From Ruminococcus hominis (lineage in GTDB: Bacteria; Bacillota; Clostridia; Lachnospirales; Lachnospiraceae): a DNA stretch of 64,000 bases. Positions 35,019 to 44,368 of the stretch are shown here, piece after piece (within the stretch, counting starts at the first letter, position 1; every line of letters begins with the position of its first letter). Location of the stretch: assembly GCF_014287355.1 (NCBI RefSeq), contig NZ_JACOPE010000001.1:1364001-1428000 (forward strand). Direction: 5' to 3'. The notes under the pieces are model-generated. The model made no database searches. It was given only the letters and a program-made list of their open reading frames with translations, and had not been told where the DNA came from. Position numbers and translations under genes: made by a program.

Positions 35019-36695
35019 ATGTTAGAAAATCTGCATGTAAAAAATCTGGCGTTGATTGATGAAGTTGAGGTTGATTTTCAGCCTGGATTAAATATTCTGA
35101 CAGGAGAAACCGGAGCTGGAAAATCAATTTTATTAGGTTCTGTGAATCTGGCATTAGGTGGTAAATACAGTGCGGATATGCTTCGTACAGGAGCTAAATT
35201 CGGACTGGTGGAATTGACATTTACAATTGAAAATGAAAAGTTAGAAAAACAGCTCGAGGCAATGGATATTTATCCGGAAGATGGGCGGATTGTATTGAAC
35301 CGAAAGCTGATGGAAGGAAGAAGTGTCAGTAAGATTAACGGAGAAACCGTAAATATGACGACGCTTCGTGAAGTGGCATGTATGCTGATTGACATTCATG
35401 AGCAGCATGTGCATCAGTCACTTCTTCATAAGAGAAATCATCTGGTTTTTCTGGATTTATATGCGAAAGATAAAATTGAGCCGTTGAAAGAAAAAGTTGC
35501 AAAGGCTTATCATACTTACATGGATTATCAGAAGAAGCTGGATAATTTCAGTATGGATGAGAGAGAACGGCAAAAGGAAATATCACTGGCAGAATTTGAA
35601 ATACATGAAATAGAAGAGGCAAATCTTCAGGATGGCGAAGATGAAGATTTGGAACAGCTTTATCAGAGAATGGCAGCAGGTAAGAAAATCGCAGAAGCAA
35701 TCAGTGAGGCTTATCAATATACCAGTGAAGATTCTTCTGGTAATGCAAGTGATTATTTAAGCAGGGCAATCCGAGCACTTCAGGATGTCTCATCAGTGGA
35801 TGAACAAGGAATGTCTCTATACGACCAGCTGTCAGAAATTGATAGCTTATTAAATGATTTTAACAGAGAATTATCAGACTACGCAAAAAGCTTTGAATTT
35901 TCGGAAGAAGATTTTTATGAGACAGAGAATCGTTTGAATATCATTAATCGTTTAAAAACAAAATTTGGTAATTCTGTCAGTGAAGTTTTGGAATATTGTG
36001 AAGAAAAAAAACAGAGACTAAACGAACTGGAAGATTATGAAGCATGCATGAATGAGTTAAAAGAAAAATTGCAAAGTGCAGAAGAAGAATATGTGAAGCA
36101 GGCAAATGCATTGACAATGGAGCGTGAAAAAGCAGCAATTCCATTTGTTGAGGAAATAAAAAAAGGATTGAAAGATTTGAATTTTCTGGATGTGCAATTT
36201 GAAATGCGTTTTACAAAACATGATCGATATGGACTGGGTGGAATGGATGATGCTGAATTTTATATGTCAACCAATCCAGGTGAAGCCTTAAAACCAATGG
36301 GAATGGCAGCATCCGGTGGTGAACTGTCCAGAATTATGCTTGTAATTAAAACAATTCTTGCCGGGCAGGAAGATACACCAACGTTAATATTTGATGAGAT
36401 TGATACGGGAATCAGTGGTATTACGGCAGGAAAAGTTGCAGAAAAGATGCGATTTATCGGAAAGTCCAGACAAGTTTTATGTATTACGCATCTGGCACAA
36501 ATCGCATCAAAAGCAGATGCCCATTATTTGATTCAAAAGCAGGCAAAAGAAAACGTAACAAAAACAGAAATTATACCATTATCAAAAGAAAATTCAATTC
36601 ATGAACTCGCGAGATTACTTGGAGGCGATAAGATGACAGCAAGTATTCTTGAGAGTGCAAAAGAGATGAAAGAATTGGCAATGAGTGAAATATAA
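35019..36695 (+). CDS. recN: DNA repair protein RecN
   Basis: SMC-like ATPase that acts early at double-strand breaks; 558 aa. The Walker A is LTGETGAGKSILLG (residues 28-41). A long coiled coil spans the middle (about 150-380). The ABC signature is AASGGELSRIML, with Walker B LIFDEIDTGISG and a D-loop His in VLCITHLAQIAS. Last gene of the nusB-recN cluster; a strong terminator follows. Confidence 0.96.
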   Translation: MLENLHVKNLALIDEVEVDFQPGLNILTGETGAGKSILLGSVNLALGGKYSADMLRTGAKFGLVELTFTIENEKLEKQLEAMDIYPEDGRIVLNRKLMEGRSVSKINGETVNMTTLREVACMLIDIHEQHVHQSLLHKRNHLVFLDLYAKDKIEPLKEKVAKAYHTYMDYQKKLDNFSMDERERQKEISLAEFEIHEIEEANLQDGEDEDLEQLYQRMAAGKKIAEAISEAYQYTSEDSSGNASDYLSRAIRALQDVSSVDEQGMSLYDQLSEIDSLLNDFNRELSDYAKSFEFSEEDFYETENRLNIINRLKTKFGNSVSEVLEYCEEKKQRLNELEDYEACMNELKEKLQSAEEEYVKQANALTMEREKAAIPFVEEIKKGLKDLNFLDVQFEMRFTKHDRYGLGGMDDAEFYMSTNPGEALKPMGMAASGGELSRIMLVIKTILAGQEDTPTLIFDEIDTGISGITAGKVAEKMRFIGKSRQVLCITHLAQIASKADAHYLIQKQAKENVTKTEIIPLSKENSIHELARLLGGDKMTASILESAKEMKELAMSEI

Positions 36696-36731
36696 TACCA
36701 GTGTGAAATTGTGTTTCTTTCACATACTAAA

Positions 36732-36776
36732 AACGAACACCAGGGAAATAAGTTTCCTGTGGATGTTCGTTTTTTC
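36732..36776 (+). terminator. Rho-independent terminator of recN
   Basis: Outer AACGAACA/TGTTCGTT and inner CAGGGAAA/TTTCCTG pairs form a long stem, followed by a T run. A smaller hairpin with GTGAAA/TTTCAC arms precedes it at about 36703-36726. Confidence 0.85.
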
Positions 36777-36829
36777 TGTTAGTAGAAAAAGTTCCATTAT
36801 TAAAAAAGTAACGAAAGAAGGTATGTGAG

Positions 36830-37906
36830 ATGAAACAGGACAGAAAGAAAAAAATCCTTTGCGTAGTTATTCTTATCATTACGATGGCGATGTTTGGAAA
36901 GATGGGCTGGAATGTATCTTGGGCAGCAACGCAAAAAGAGGTGACAACAGAGCAACTGGATGAAGATGTGGTTTTAGTAGGAGGGATGCCAATTGGAATT
37001 TACATGGAAACGGATGGGGTATTGGTCTTAAATACACAAAAAATAAAAGGCGTTGACGGAAAAGAGTATAATCCGGCTAAAAAACAAGTGAAGTCGGGAG
37101 ACTATATTATCGGAATAAATGGAGTGGAAATTCATGATAAAAAGCAATTGATGGAACAGGTTGAAAAACTGAATGATCAGGAGGTAGAACTGTCAATATA
37201 TAGAGAACAAAAGAATTTAAATGTAAAAATGAAAGCAGTAGAGTCTGCGGCAAAGAAATATAAACTGGGAATCTGGGTAAGAGATAATGTACAAGGTTTA
37301 GGAACAATTACATTTTTGACAAAAAACAGTGAATTCGGAGCACTCGGTCATGGAATCCATGATATGGATACAAGTGTATTGATGAAAATAGCAAATGGAA
37401 GAATATACAGAACAAGTATACGTTCAGTTGTGAAAGGGTCCGAGGGAACTCCGGGGAGCATGGAGGGACTTATTGTATATAATCGCAATAATCAATTAGG
37501 GTCGATTAAAAAGAATACAGAGGTTGGAATATATGGAATATTAGATGACTTAAATACATTATTTGAAGAACAATATGCTGTACAGATTGCAAAAAAAGAA
37601 GAAATTAGAAAAGGAAAAGCAACAATTCGTTGCTTTTTAGACGGAGAAGTGAAAGAATATGATGTCGAAATTTTGGAGATTGATAAGACACCGAATGAAA
37701 TAAATAAAGGAATTACATTACAAGTTACAGATTCTGAATTGTTAGAAAAAACAGGTGGAATTGTGCAGGGAATGAGTGGTTCGCCAATACTTCAAGACGG
37801 AAAATTAGTCGGTGCAGTTACACATGTATTTGTTAATAATTCTACAAAGGGATATGGAATATTTGCAGAAACAATGTTGAAAGAAGCCGAAAAATGCAAC
37901 ATGTAA
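36830..37906 (+). CDS. spoIVB: SpoIVB peptidase (stage IV sporulation protein B)
   Basis: Serine peptidase secreted from the forespore into the intermembrane space that triggers pro-sigma-K processing; 358 aa. An N-terminal signal/anchor (KILCVVILIITMAMFGKMGW) is followed by a PDZ domain (VKSGDYIIGINGVEI, about residues 85-140). The S55 catalytic domain has His174 in FGALGHGIHD and Ser318 in GMSGSPILQDGKLVG. It sits immediately before spo0A, the order found in nearly all endospore formers. It should be controlled by forespore sigma factors, though I could not identify that promoter convincingly. Confidence 0.95.
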   Translation: MKQDRKKKILCVVILIITMAMFGKMGWNVSWAATQKEVTTEQLDEDVVLVGGMPIGIYMETDGVLVLNTQKIKGVDGKEYNPAKKQVKSGDYIIGINGVEIHDKKQLMEQVEKLNDQEVELSIYREQKNLNVKMKAVESAAKKYKLGIWVRDNVQGLGTITFLTKNSEFGALGHGIHDMDTSVLMKIANGRIYRTSIRSVVKGSEGTPGSMEGLIVYNRNNQLGSIKKNTEVGIYGILDDLNTLFEEQYAVQIAKKEEIRKGKATIRCFLDGEVKEYDVEILEIDKTPNEINKGITLQVTDSELLEKTGGIVQGMSGSPILQDGKLVGAVTHVFVNNSTKGYGIFAETMLKEAEKCNM

Positions 37907-37917
37907 CTGCTGTCTTT

Positions 37918-37972
37918 TGTCGAATTGAGACGCATGAAAGCTCTTGATTCTCATCGACAAGGCTTATATAAT
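37918..37972 (+). promoter_or_regulatory. spo0A promoter with two Spo0A boxes
   Basis: TTGATT (37944-37949), 17-bp spacer, perfect TATAAT (37967-37972). A perfect 0A box TGTCGAA lies at 37918-37924. A 6/7 match in the opposite orientation (TGTCGAT on the minus strand, around 37953-37959) lies inside the -35/-10 spacer. This is consistent with autoregulation by Spo0A. Confidence 0.7.
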
Positions 37973-38032
37973 AGTGAAATGGTAAAGGAAAAGCGGGACG
38001 ATGAGAGTAGAAGGGGTGGAGGAGGACACTAT

Positions 38033-38821
38033 ATGGAAGCATTGAAAGTGGCCATTGCCGACGATAATGAATTAATGCTGGATATGCTAGGAGAGCTAAT
38101 TTCTTCAGATAAAGACTTAAACATTGTTGGAAAAGCAAAAAACGGAGAGGAGATTTGTCAGATAATCAAAGAACAGAAACCGGATGTTGTACTTTTAGAT
38201 CTGATTATGCCGAAGATGGATGGACTTACTGTTATGGAATATGTAAATCGAGATAAAGCAGTAAGTAAACAGCCAAGTTTTATTATCGTTACAGCAGTGG
38301 GAAAAGAGAAAATTACAGAAGATGCTTTCAATCGCGGAGCAGATTATTATATTATGAAGCCGTTTAATAAACAAACATTATTAAATCGAATCAAGGATTC
38401 GCGCAGAACGTGGAGAATTCCGGAGAAAAATATAAATGAAATAGTAGAAAAGAATCCAATCAGTGAAGAATCATTACTCAATACAGTAACAAATATGTTG
38501 CATGAAATTGGAATTCCGGCACATATCAAAGGCTATCACTACCTGAGAGACGCTATTATAATGGCGGTAGAAGATATGGAAGTATTAAATGCAATTACAA
38601 AAATATTGTATCCTACTGTAGCAAAAAAGTATCAGACAACCTCGAGTCGTGTAGAGCGTGCAATTCGACATGCGATAGAAGTTGCGTGGAGCAGAGGTAA
38701 ATTAGATACATTAGATCGTTTATTTGGATATACTGTCAGTAACGGAAAAGGAAAACCGACAAATTCTGAATTCATTGCCTTAATCGCAGATACCATCCAG
38801 TTAGAATATAAAAACAAATAA
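38033..38821 (+). CDS. spo0A: Sporulation transcription factor Spo0A
   Basis: Response regulator that commits the cell to sporulation; 262 aa. The receiver domain has the acidic pair D10-D11 and phosphoacceptor D56 in [22 protein letters not shown] and YYIMKPF follow. The C-terminal DNA-binding domain shows [30 protein letters not shown], nearly invariant in the family. The ATG at 38033 follows GGAGGAGG; the long upstream in-frame extension runs through the promoter and is rejected. In Clostridia it is normally phosphorylated directly by orphan kinases. Confidence 0.97.
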   Translation: MEALKVAIADDNELMLDMLGELISSDKDLNIVGKAKNGEEICQIIKEQKPDVVLLDLIMPKMDGLTVMEYVNRDKAVSKQPSFIIVTAVGKEKITEDAFNRGADYYIMKPFNKQTLLNRIKDSRRTWRIPEKNINEIVEKNPISEESLLNTVTNMLHEIGIPAHIKGYHYLRDAIIMAVEDMEVLNAITKILYPTVAKKYQTTSSRVERAIRHAIEVAWSRGKLDTLDRLFGYTVSNGKGKPTNSEFIALIADTIQLEYKNK

Positions 38822-38862
38822 TAAAAACTACTGTGATTCGCTGTATATATGCGAAATAAGGC

Positions 38863-38891
38863 TTTTAATTAAAAATGAAATGCGTTATAAT
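38863..38891 (+). promoter_or_regulatory. Putative promoter of glgA
   Basis: Perfect -10 TATAAT at 38886-38891; the -35 (TTTTAA at 38863-38868, 17-bp spacer) is weak. Confidence 0.45.
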
Positions 38892-38949
38892 AATTTTATG
38901 ATTATTCAAAAAAGCAAGGCTGAAAAAAGCGAAAAACGGGAGGGTTATT

Positions 38950-40398
38950 ATGAAAAATATTTTATTTGCATCTTCAGAATGCGTTCCATTTATTAAAACA
39001 GGAGGTCTGGCGGATGTAGTTGGTTCGCTTCCAAAATATTTTGATAAAGATAAATATGATGTCCGAGTTGTTCTTCCAAAATATAATTGTATGTTTCAAA
39101 AATGGAAAGATATGATGGAATATGTAGATCATTTTTATATGGAACTTGCAGGTGAGGATCGTTATGTCGGAATCATGACTTGTGAATATGAGGGGATTCG
39201 CTTTTACTTTATCGATAATGAATATTATTTCAATGGTTTTGCACCTTATGATGGGGATCCAAAGTGGAATATTGAAAAATTTGCATTTTTCTCAAAAGCT
39301 GTATTAAGTATTCTCCCGGTTATCGGATTCCGCCCGGATCTGATTCATTGTCATGACTGGCAGACAGGATTGATTCCTGTATATTTGGATAATTTCCGTT
39401 ATCTTGGAGAATACTATCGAGGAATTAAGTCTATTATGACAATACATAATCTGAAGTTCCAGGGTGTATGGGATAGAGAAACAGTACAGGCAATCACAGG
39501 ACTTCCAGATTATTATTTTGTTCCGGATAAGATGGAAGCATATAAAGATGCAAACCTGCTTAAAGGTGGTATCGTATATGCAGACAAGGTTACAACTGTA
39601 AGCCAGACTTATGCGGAAGAAATTAAAACTCCATTCTATGGAGAAGCGTTAGATGGATTAATGAATGCACGTTCTAATGATCTTTGTGGCATTGTGAATG
39701 GATTAGATTATGATGACTATAATCCTGAGAAGGATTCAAGAATTGTAAAGAATTTTAATGTGGGAGATTTCCGAAAATTAAAACCAATGAATAAAGCTGC
39801 TTTGCAGGAGGAACTTGGTCTTGACAGAGATCCAAAGGCTATGATGATTGGTATGGTTTCCAGACTGACAGATCAGAAGGGCTTCGATCTGGTAGATTAT
39901 ATGATGGATGAATTATGTCAGGATGCAGTACAGATCGTAGTACTTGGAACTGGTGAAGCAAAATATGAGAATATGTTCCGTCATTTTGCATGGAAATATT
40001 CAGGAAAGGTTTCTGCAAACATCTTTTATTCAGAAGATCTTTCACATAAGATTTATGCATCATGTGACGCATTTTTAATGCCGTCTCTGTTTGAACCATG
40101 TGGATTGAGTCAGTTGATGAGTCTTAGATACGGAACTCTTCCAATTGTTCGAGAGACAGGTGGATTAAAAGATACAGTACAGCCTTACAATGAATATGAG
40201 AAAACAGGAACAGGATTTAGTTTCGCAAATTATAATGCACATGAAATGTTGAATACTGTTCGATATGCAGAACATATTTACTATGATAGAAAGCGCGACT
40301 GGAATAAGATGGTTGAGCGTGCTATGGAAGAAGATTTTTCTTGGGGAAATTCTGCAATCCAGTATCAGAATTTGTATGCAAGCCTGATTGGGGAATAG
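38950..40398 (+). CDS. glgA: Glycogen synthase (ADP-glucose type)
   Basis: GT5-family glucosyltransferase that extends alpha-1,4-glucan from ADP-glucose; 482 aa. The N-terminal FASSECVPFIKTGGLADVVGSLP carries the KTGGLAD donor motif (residues 16-22). CHDWQTGLIPVYL and GIVNGLDYDDYNPEKD follow. The C-terminal site is LMPSLFEPCGLSQLMSLRYGTLPIVRETGGL with the catalytic EPCGL. glgC/glgD/glgB are not adjacent. It is 44 bp upstream of metF without an obvious terminator; whether they are cotranscribed is unclear. Confidence 0.95.
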   Translation: MKNILFASSECVPFIKTGGLADVVGSLPKYFDKDKYDVRVVLPKYNCMFQKWKDMMEYVDHFYMELAGEDRYVGIMTCEYEGIRFYFIDNEYYFNGFAPYDGDPKWNIEKFAFFSKAVLSILPVIGFRPDLIHCHDWQTGLIPVYLDNFRYLGEYYRGIKSIMTIHNLKFQGVWDRETVQAITGLPDYYFVPDKMEAYKDANLLKGGIVYADKVTTVSQTYAEEIKTPFYGEALDGLMNARSNDLCGIVNGLDYDDYNPEKDSRIVKNFNVGDFRKLKPMNKAALQEELGLDRDPKAMMIGMVSRLTDQKGFDLVDYMMDELCQDAVQIVVLGTGEAKYENMFRHFAWKYSGKVSANIFYSEDLSHKIYASCDAFLMPSLFEPCGLSQLMSLRYGTLPIVRETGGLKDTVQPYNEYEKTGTGFSFANYNAHEMLNTVRYAEHIYYDRKRDWNKMVERAMEEDFSWGNSAIQYQNLYASLIGE

Positions 40399-40442
40399 AA
40401 GCAAAGCAAGTAATATAAACACGACAGATTTAGGAGAAGGAC

Positions 40443-41312
40443 ATGAAGATAATTGATAAATTGAACGAAGATAGAATTCATATTTCGTTCGAGGTGTTTC
40501 CACCAAAAACAGATGCAGGATTTGAAAAAGTGAAAGATGCAACAGATAAAATTGCCCAGTTAAACCCGTCATATATTAGCGTTACATATGGTGCCGGCGG
40601 AGGAACAAGTAAGAATACAGCAAAGATTGCATCACACATAAAACATGAGCTTGGAGTAGAAAGCCTGGCACATCTTACGTGTGCGTCATCTACAAAAGAA
40701 GAAGTGCGACAAGTAATTGAAAATCTGAAACAGTTGGAAATTGAAAATATTCTTGCCCTTCGAGGAGATATCGTACCGGGAATGACCTTTCCAAGTGAAG
40801 ACCGTTTTCATTATGCATATGAATTGGTTGAAGAGATAAAGAAACATGGAGATTTCTGTATAGGTGCCGCATGTTACCCGGAGGGACATGTGGAAAATGA
40901 ACACAAAGAAGATGATATCAAATATTTAAAACAAAAAGTAGATAGTGGAGTTGATTTCCTGACAACACAGATGTTTTTTGATAATGATATTCATTATAAC
41001 TTTTTGTATCGGATTCGTGAAGCGGGTATTACCGTCCCAGTTCTTCCGGGAATCATGCCGATTACTACAGCGGCTCAGATGAAACGTAGTCAGGAATTGT
41101 CAGGAACCGTATTTCCAAGAAGATTTCTGGCATTGCTGGATCGGTTTGGCGATTATCCGGATGCAATGAAACAAGCAGGAATCGCATATGCTACAGATCA
41201 GATTATCGATTTGCTTGCTAATGGAGTGAAAAATATCCATGTCTATTCTATGAATAAACCGGAAGTGGCGGCTAAAATCATGGAGAATCTTTCAGAAGTA
41301 ATAAAATGTTAG
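40443..41312 (+). CDS. metF: 5,10-methylenetetrahydrofolate reductase
   Basis: Flavoprotein TIM barrel that produces 5-methyl-THF for methionine synthase; 289 aa. Conserved blocks are HISFEVFPPKTDAGFEKV, YISVTYGAGGGTS, LAHLTCASSTKEEV, and NILALRGD. FLTTQMFFDNDIHYNFL and GIMPITTAAQ complete the pattern. No SAM or cobalamin riboswitch is visible upstream. Followed by the two methionine-synthase genes with 12-bp and 4-bp-overlap junctions, so the three form one pathway operon. Confidence 0.95.
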   Translation: MKIIDKLNEDRIHISFEVFPPKTDAGFEKVKDATDKIAQLNPSYISVTYGAGGGTSKNTAKIASHIKHELGVESLAHLTCASSTKEEVRQVIENLKQLEIENILALRGDIVPGMTFPSEDRFHYAYELVEEIKKHGDFCIGAACYPEGHVENEHKEDDIKYLKQKVDSGVDFLTTQMFFDNDIHYNFLYRIREAGITVPVLPGIMPITTAAQMKRSQELSGTVFPRRFLALLDRFGDYPDAMKQAGIAYATDQIIDLLANGVKNIHVYSMNKPEVAAKIMENLSEVIKC

Positions 41313-41324
41313 GAGTATAGGATA

Positions 41325-41975
41325 ATGGACCAACTGACAAAGGAAGCTGTCCGTTATCTTGGATATGGGAGAAATGCGGTAGATGATCAAACGCGAACAA
41401 TGATTGCAGAGAGTTTTGAAATATTGCAGTCAATTGCAGGCAGAAAATCCATCTATCGCATCTTTTGTTTAGAACATCTGGGAGATAATCGGATATCATT
41501 TGGAAATTTAGAAGTACAAAGCAAGAGTCTTGCAAAAAATTTAAAAGGCTGTGATAAAATAGTAGTGTTTGGTGCTACTTTAGGAATTGGAGTAGACCAG
41601 TTGATACGTAGAACATCACTTACAGATATGGCAAAAGCAGTTGTTCTTCAAGCTTGTGCGGCAGCGTTGCTGGAAGAGTATTGTGATGAATGTCAGGAAA
41701 AAATTGAAGTGCAGATGCGAAAAGAGGGATATTATTTAAGACCGCGATTTAGTCCGGGATATGGAGATTTTTCGATTGAACATCAGTACTATATTACGAG
41801 AATGATAGACAGTGCAAAGACAATTGGATTAACCATAACAGACAGTTTGATGATGACACCAACCAAATCAGTAACGGCGGTGATCGGACTTAGCACTTCA
41901 GAAGAAAATTGTCATAGACAAGGATGCGAAGCGTGTTCAAAGAAGGACTGCATATATAGAAGGGACATAATATGA
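41325..41975 (+). CDS. Stand-alone methionine synthase reactivation (AdoMet-binding) protein
   Basis: 216-aa homologue of the C-terminal activation domain of cobalamin methionine synthase. In E. coli MetH that domain binds AdoMet and re-methylates oxidised cob(II)alamin. The family pattern is seen in IVVFGATLGIGVDQLIRR, LRPRFSPGYGDFSIEHQ (AdoMet-binding region) and LMMTPTKSVTAVIGLS. It ends with a Cys-rich tail (CHRQGCEACSKKDCIYR). The stop overlaps the metH ATG (ATGA). Together with the next gene it rebuilds a full MetH from two polypeptides. Confidence 0.9.
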   Translation: MDQLTKEAVRYLGYGRNAVDDQTRTMIAESFEILQSIAGRKSIYRIFCLEHLGDNRISFGNLEVQSKSLAKNLKGCDKIVVFGATLGIGVDQLIRRTSLTDMAKAVVLQACAAALLEEYCDECQEKIEVQMRKEGYYLRPRFSPGYGDFSIEHQYYITRMIDSAKTIGLTITDSLMMTPTKSVTAVIGLSTSEENCHRQGCEACSKKDCIYRRDII

Positions 41976-44350
41976 TATTGGAGCAATTAGGAAAGAGACT
42001 TTTATTTTTTGATGGGGGAATGGGAACTCTTCTTCAGGAGAAGGGATTAAAACCGGGAGAGCTTCCAGAGACATGGAATCTAAATCATCCTGAGGATATT
42101 ATAGGAATACATCAGGAATATATAGAGGCAGGAAGTGACATTGTGCTTACGAATACGTTTGGAGCTAATGCACTGAAGTTTAAGGACGACACCTATCCAC
42201 TGAAAAAAATTGTAGAGGCGGCTGTTCAAAACGTAAAAACAGCGCAGGAACGAGCAGGGAAAAAAGTTTACACGGCATTGGATGTAGGTCCGACAGGAAA
42301 ACTTTTAAAACCGATGGGAGACCTTGACTTTGAAGATGCTTATAACGCATTTAAAGAAGTGATGATTTATGGAGAACAGGCCGGTGTAGATCTCATTCAT
42401 ATTGAAACAATGAGTGATACCTATGAGATTAAGGCAGCAGTTCTTGCAGCAAAAGAAAATACAAAATTGCCCGTTTTTGTGACAGCAATTTTTGATGAAC
42501 GCAAGAAATTATTGACAGGTGCAGATATTCCGGTTTTTGTCAGTATGTTGGAAGGACTTCGAGTTGATGCTCTTGGAATTAACTGTGGATTGGGACCGAA
42601 ACAAATGTTTCCAATGCTGGAAGAATTGCAAAAATATTCTTCTTTACCAATTGTTGTGAAACCAAATGCAGGACTTCCAAAACAGCGTGGAAATGAAACT
42701 TATTATGATGTTGAGCCGGAAGAGTTCGCACAGACAATGGAAAAAATAGTGGATATGGGTGCCGCTATTATTGGAGGTTGTTGTGGAACGACACCAGATC
42801 ACATCCGTGCTATGATTACGATGTGTAAAGATAAACAGATAAAACCAGTCATAAAGAAGACGGAAACAATCGTGTCCTCATATGGTAAATCTGTTATATT
42901 TGGAAATGGTTCTAAAATTATCGGGGAGCGTATCAATCCAACAGGAAAGAAAAAATTCAAACAAGCTTTAAAAGATCATGACCTGGATTACATTTTAAAG
43001 GAAGGTATCATGCAGGAAGAAAAAGGGGCACATATTTTAGATGTGAATGTAGGGCTTCCGGATATCGATGAAAAACAGATGATGATAGAAGCAATAACGA
43101 GCTTGCAAGGAGTGACAAGTCTTCCACTCCAGATCGATACAGTAGATATCAATGCCATGGAAGCAGCACTTCGTATTTATAATGGAAAGCCTATGGTCAA
43201 TTCCGTCAGTGGAAAAAAAGAATCGATGGATGCAGTATTTCCTTTGATTCAAAAATATGGTGGTGTAGTTGTCGGACTGACATTGGATGAAAATGGAATA
43301 CCTGCGACAGCAGATGGTCGAGTAGAGATTGCAAAAAAAATAATAGCGGAAGCAGCTAAGTATGGGATTGATAAAAAAGACATCGTAATTGATGTGTTGG
43401 CAATGACAATTAGTTCAGAGCCGCAAGGGGCAATTATCACATTAGATGCATTGCATCGCGTAAGACATGAGCTCGGAGTTCATACAATTCTTGGGGTTTC
43501 AAATATTTCATTCGGGTTGCCAATGCGCCCGATTGTGAATTCGCATTTTTATACAATGGCGATGTATAATGGGCTAAGTTGTGGAATTGTAAATCCGGCA
43601 TCGGAAGAAATGATGAAGTCATTTGATGCATATCATGCATTGATGAATTACGATATAAATTGTGAACGATATATCGGAAAATATTCAGGTCAGACTACAA
43701 CCGTATCAACAACACAGACAGGTTCAATGACATTACAGATGGCAATTGAAAAAGGTGTGAAAGATGAAGCACGACAGATCACACTTGAACAGGTAAAAAC
43801 AGAGCAGCCATTGGATATCATCAATACACAACTGATTCCGGCACTGGATCATGTTGGAAAAGGCTTTGAGAAAGGAACTGTTTTTTTGCCACAATTATTG
43901 ATGAGTGCAGAGGCAGCTAAAACAGCGTTTGCAGTGCTGAAAGAGCAGATGAGCGGCAATGAAGATGCTGAAGAGAAAAAAGAAAAAGTTGTTCTGGCAA
44001 CCGTAAAAGGGGATATACATGACATTGGTAAGAATATTGTAAAAGTTTTATTGGAAAACTATAGTTTTGATGTTATTGATCTTGGTAAAGATGTTCCGCC
44101 AGAAACAATTCTTGAAGCTGTTCAGGAGCAAGATGTAAAGCTGGTAGGTCTTAGTGCATTAATGACAACAACTGTAGTGAGTATGGAGGAGACAATTAAG
44201 TTATTACGAAAAGAGGCTCCAGATTGCAAAGTGATGGTTGGCGGTGCGGTTTTAAATCAAGATTATGCGGATATGATCGGTGCAGATTTTTATGGAAAAG
44301 ATGCAATGCAGTCGGTGTATTATGCACAAAAATTATTACAGAATAAATAA
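41972..44350 (+). CDS. metH: Cobalamin-dependent methionine synthase, lacking the reactivation domain
   Basis: Transfers methyl from 5-methyl-THF to homocysteine through cobalamin; 792 aa versus about 1,200 in E. coli. The domains in order are a homocysteine barrel with zinc ligands C205, C270 and C271 (INCGLG, GGCCGTTPDHI), then a pterin-binding barrel beginning GERINPTGKKKFKQAL and including NVGLPDIDEKQMM. The four-helix cap and cobalamin domain follow, with D681-x-H683-xx-G in GDIHDIGKNIVKVLL. The missing fourth domain is supplied by the preceding gene. This split arrangement is known in Clostridia and is not a truncation. Confidence 0.94.
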   Translation: MILEQLGKRLLFFDGGMGTLLQEKGLKPGELPETWNLNHPEDIIGIHQEYIEAGSDIVLTNTFGANALKFKDDTYPLKKIVEAAVQNVKTAQERAGKKVYTALDVGPTGKLLKPMGDLDFEDAYNAFKEVMIYGEQAGVDLIHIETMSDTYEIKAAVLAAKENTKLPVFVTAIFDERKKLLTGADIPVFVSMLEGLRVDALGINCGLGPKQMFPMLEELQKYSSLPIVVKPNAGLPKQRGNETYYDVEPEEFAQTMEKIVDMGAAIIGGCCGTTPDHIRAMITMCKDKQIKPVIKKTETIVSSYGKSVIFGNGSKIIGERINPTGKKKFKQALKDHDLDYILKEGIMQEEKGAHILDVNVGLPDIDEKQMMIEAITSLQGVTSLPLQIDTVDINAMEAALRIYNGKPMVNSVSGKKESMDAVFPLIQKYGGVVVGLTLDENGIPATADGRVEIAKKIIAEAAKYGIDKKDIVIDVLAMTISSEPQGAIITLDALHRVRHELGVHTILGVSNISFGLPMRPIVNSHFYTMAMYNGLSCGIVNPASEEMMKSFDAYHALMNYDINCERYIGKYSGQTTTVSTTQTGSMTLQMAIEKGVKDEARQITLEQVKTEQPLDIINTQLIPALDHVGKGFEKGTVFLPQLLMSAEAAKTAFAVLKEQMSGNEDAEEKKEKVVLATVKGDIHDIGKNIVKVLLENYSFDVIDLGKDVPPETILEAVQEQDVKLVGLSALMTTTVVSMEETIKLLRKEAPDCKVMVGGAVLNQDYADMIGADFYGKDAMQSVYYAQKLLQNK

Positions 44351-44368
44351 AAGGAGGAATATACAATT

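Noticed and set aside
37925..38032. N-terminal extension of Spo0A by 36 codons
   Set aside because: It would start upstream of the promoter -10 box and run through it. The ATG at 38033 has a perfect ribosome site and gives the family N-terminus.
40399..40442. SAM or cobalamin riboswitch upstream of metF
   Set aside because: Only 44 bp separate glgA and metF, too short for either, and no conserved elements are visible.
41972..44350. metH as a truncated pseudogene
   Set aside because: The missing reactivation domain is intact in the adjacent upstream gene with a coupled start; all catalytic residues are present.
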